Of a stretch of DNA of 5,379 bases, positions 4,979 to 5,379 are shown one piece after another. Both the position numbers and the translations under genes were made by a program. The stretch lies in the NCBI GenBank assembly GCA_020853995.1, contig JADYXV010000181.1, positions 1 to 5,379 on the forward strand, in the 5' to 3' direction. The stretch's first letter is position 1, and each line of letters begins with the position of its first letter. The notes under the pieces were generated by a model that did no database searches, was not told the origin of the DNA, and worked only from the letters and a program-made list of their open reading frames with translations. The stretch comes from Novosphingobium sp. (GTDB lineage: Bacteria; Pseudomonadota; Alphaproteobacteria; Sphingomonadales; Sphingomonadaceae).

Positions 4979-5379
4979 ATGAGCGCAAACGAGTTCTGGA
5001 AACGTCCGATCGAGACGCTCAACCGCGAACAGTGGGAAGCCCTGTGCGACGGGTGCGGTAAGTGCTGCCTGCACAAGCTGGAAGATGATAACACCGGCGA
5101 GGTTTATCACACCAACGTTTCTTGCCGCCTGCTGGATTTGAAGACCGGGCGATGCAGCGATTACAAGCATCGCCGCGTCTATGTGCCCGATTGCCTGCGG
5201 CTGACGCCTAAGCTGGCGCGGGATTTACCTTGGTTGCCAGATACTTGTGCTTACCGCTTGCGGGCAGATGGTGATCCCCTGCCCGATTGGCATTACCTGA
5301 TTTCGGGCGACCGCGAGGCGGTACATGCGGCGGGGCAATCTGTGCGCGGCAAGGCGATTAGCGAGACGGTTGCAGGGCC
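4979..5379 (+). CDS. YcgN/UPF0260-family cysteine-cluster protein, 3' partial
   Basis: The frame opens at ATG 4979 and stays open to the right edge, giving 133 residues; the family is usually about 150 residues, so only the C-terminus is missing. The N-terminus FWKRPIETLNREQWEALCDGCGKCCLHKLED is characteristic of YcgN (UPF0260/COG2983), a family related to YkgJ-type proteins with a putative zinc- or iron-binding cysteine cluster. Eight cysteines are visible: Cys23, Cys26, Cys29, Cys30, Cys49, Cys59, Cys72 and Cys90. Later landmarks are RVYVPDCLRLTP, DTCAYR and LPDWHYLISGDR. There is no signal peptide, so it is probably cytoplasmic. Its function is unknown. It starts seven bases after the SCO stop with little Shine-Dalgarno, consistent with an operon. 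Metal binding is inferred from the cysteine pattern. Confidence 0.9.
   Translation, partial: MSANEFWKRPIETLNREQWEALCDGCGKCCLHKLEDDNTGEVYHTNVSCRLLDLKTGRCSDYKHRRVYVPDCLRLTPKLARDLPWLPDTCAYRLRADGDPLPDWHYLISGDREAVHAAGQSVRGKAISETVAG

Overview
The window reads as a compact chromosomal segment from an alphaproteobacterium, most likely a member of the Sphingomonadales. The reasons are a fairly high G+C content, a short (619-residue) FeoB, a COQ9-family ubiquinone factor, an SSB with a very glycine-rich linker, and a TTGC-rich Fur-like operator. I place the organism by family resemblance, not by a search. There is no sign of a mobile element, phage, CRISPR array or RNA gene. Nearly all the sequence is coding, and no gene-free stretch exceeds about 95 bases.

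Layout: (1) The last 29 codons of a plus-strand gene, probably queE, enter from the left and end at 90. (2) A strong GC-rich hairpin at 109-130 separates it from the convergent minus-strand genes. (3) Five minus-strand genes follow, in transcription order: a secreted ankyrin-repeat protein (4277 to 3660), a COQ9-family protein (3644 to 2988), feoA (2908 to 2651), feoB (2654 to 795) and ssb (700 to 146). The ankyrin and COQ9 genes are 15 bases apart and probably form one transcript. feoA and feoB overlap by 4 bases and are translationally coupled. A 79-base gap upstream of feoA holds a Fur-like operator. ssb has its own 94-base upstream region. (4) A 76-base divergent intergenic region (4278-4353) contains a pair of near-identical 15-base direct repeats. 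(5) On the plus strand, a SCO1/SenC lipoprotein gene (4354-4971) is followed after 7 bases by a gene for a YcgN/UPF0260-family cysteine-cluster protein, which runs off the right edge.

Functionally, most of the window concerns metals and respiration: ferrous iron import (FeoAB), copper delivery or redox maintenance for cytochrome oxidase (SCO), ubiquinone synthesis (COQ9) and a probable metal-binding cysteine-cluster protein. ssb (DNA replication and repair) and the queE tail (queuosine/7-deazaguanine pathway) flank this group. I found no clear undescribed system. The points most worth a second look are the overlapping dyads in the feo operator, the repeats in the sco/ankyrin divergent region, the pairing of a periplasmic ankyrin protein with COQ9, the pairing of SCO with the YcgN-family protein, and a glutamine where E. 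coli SSB has the DNA-stacking Phe60.
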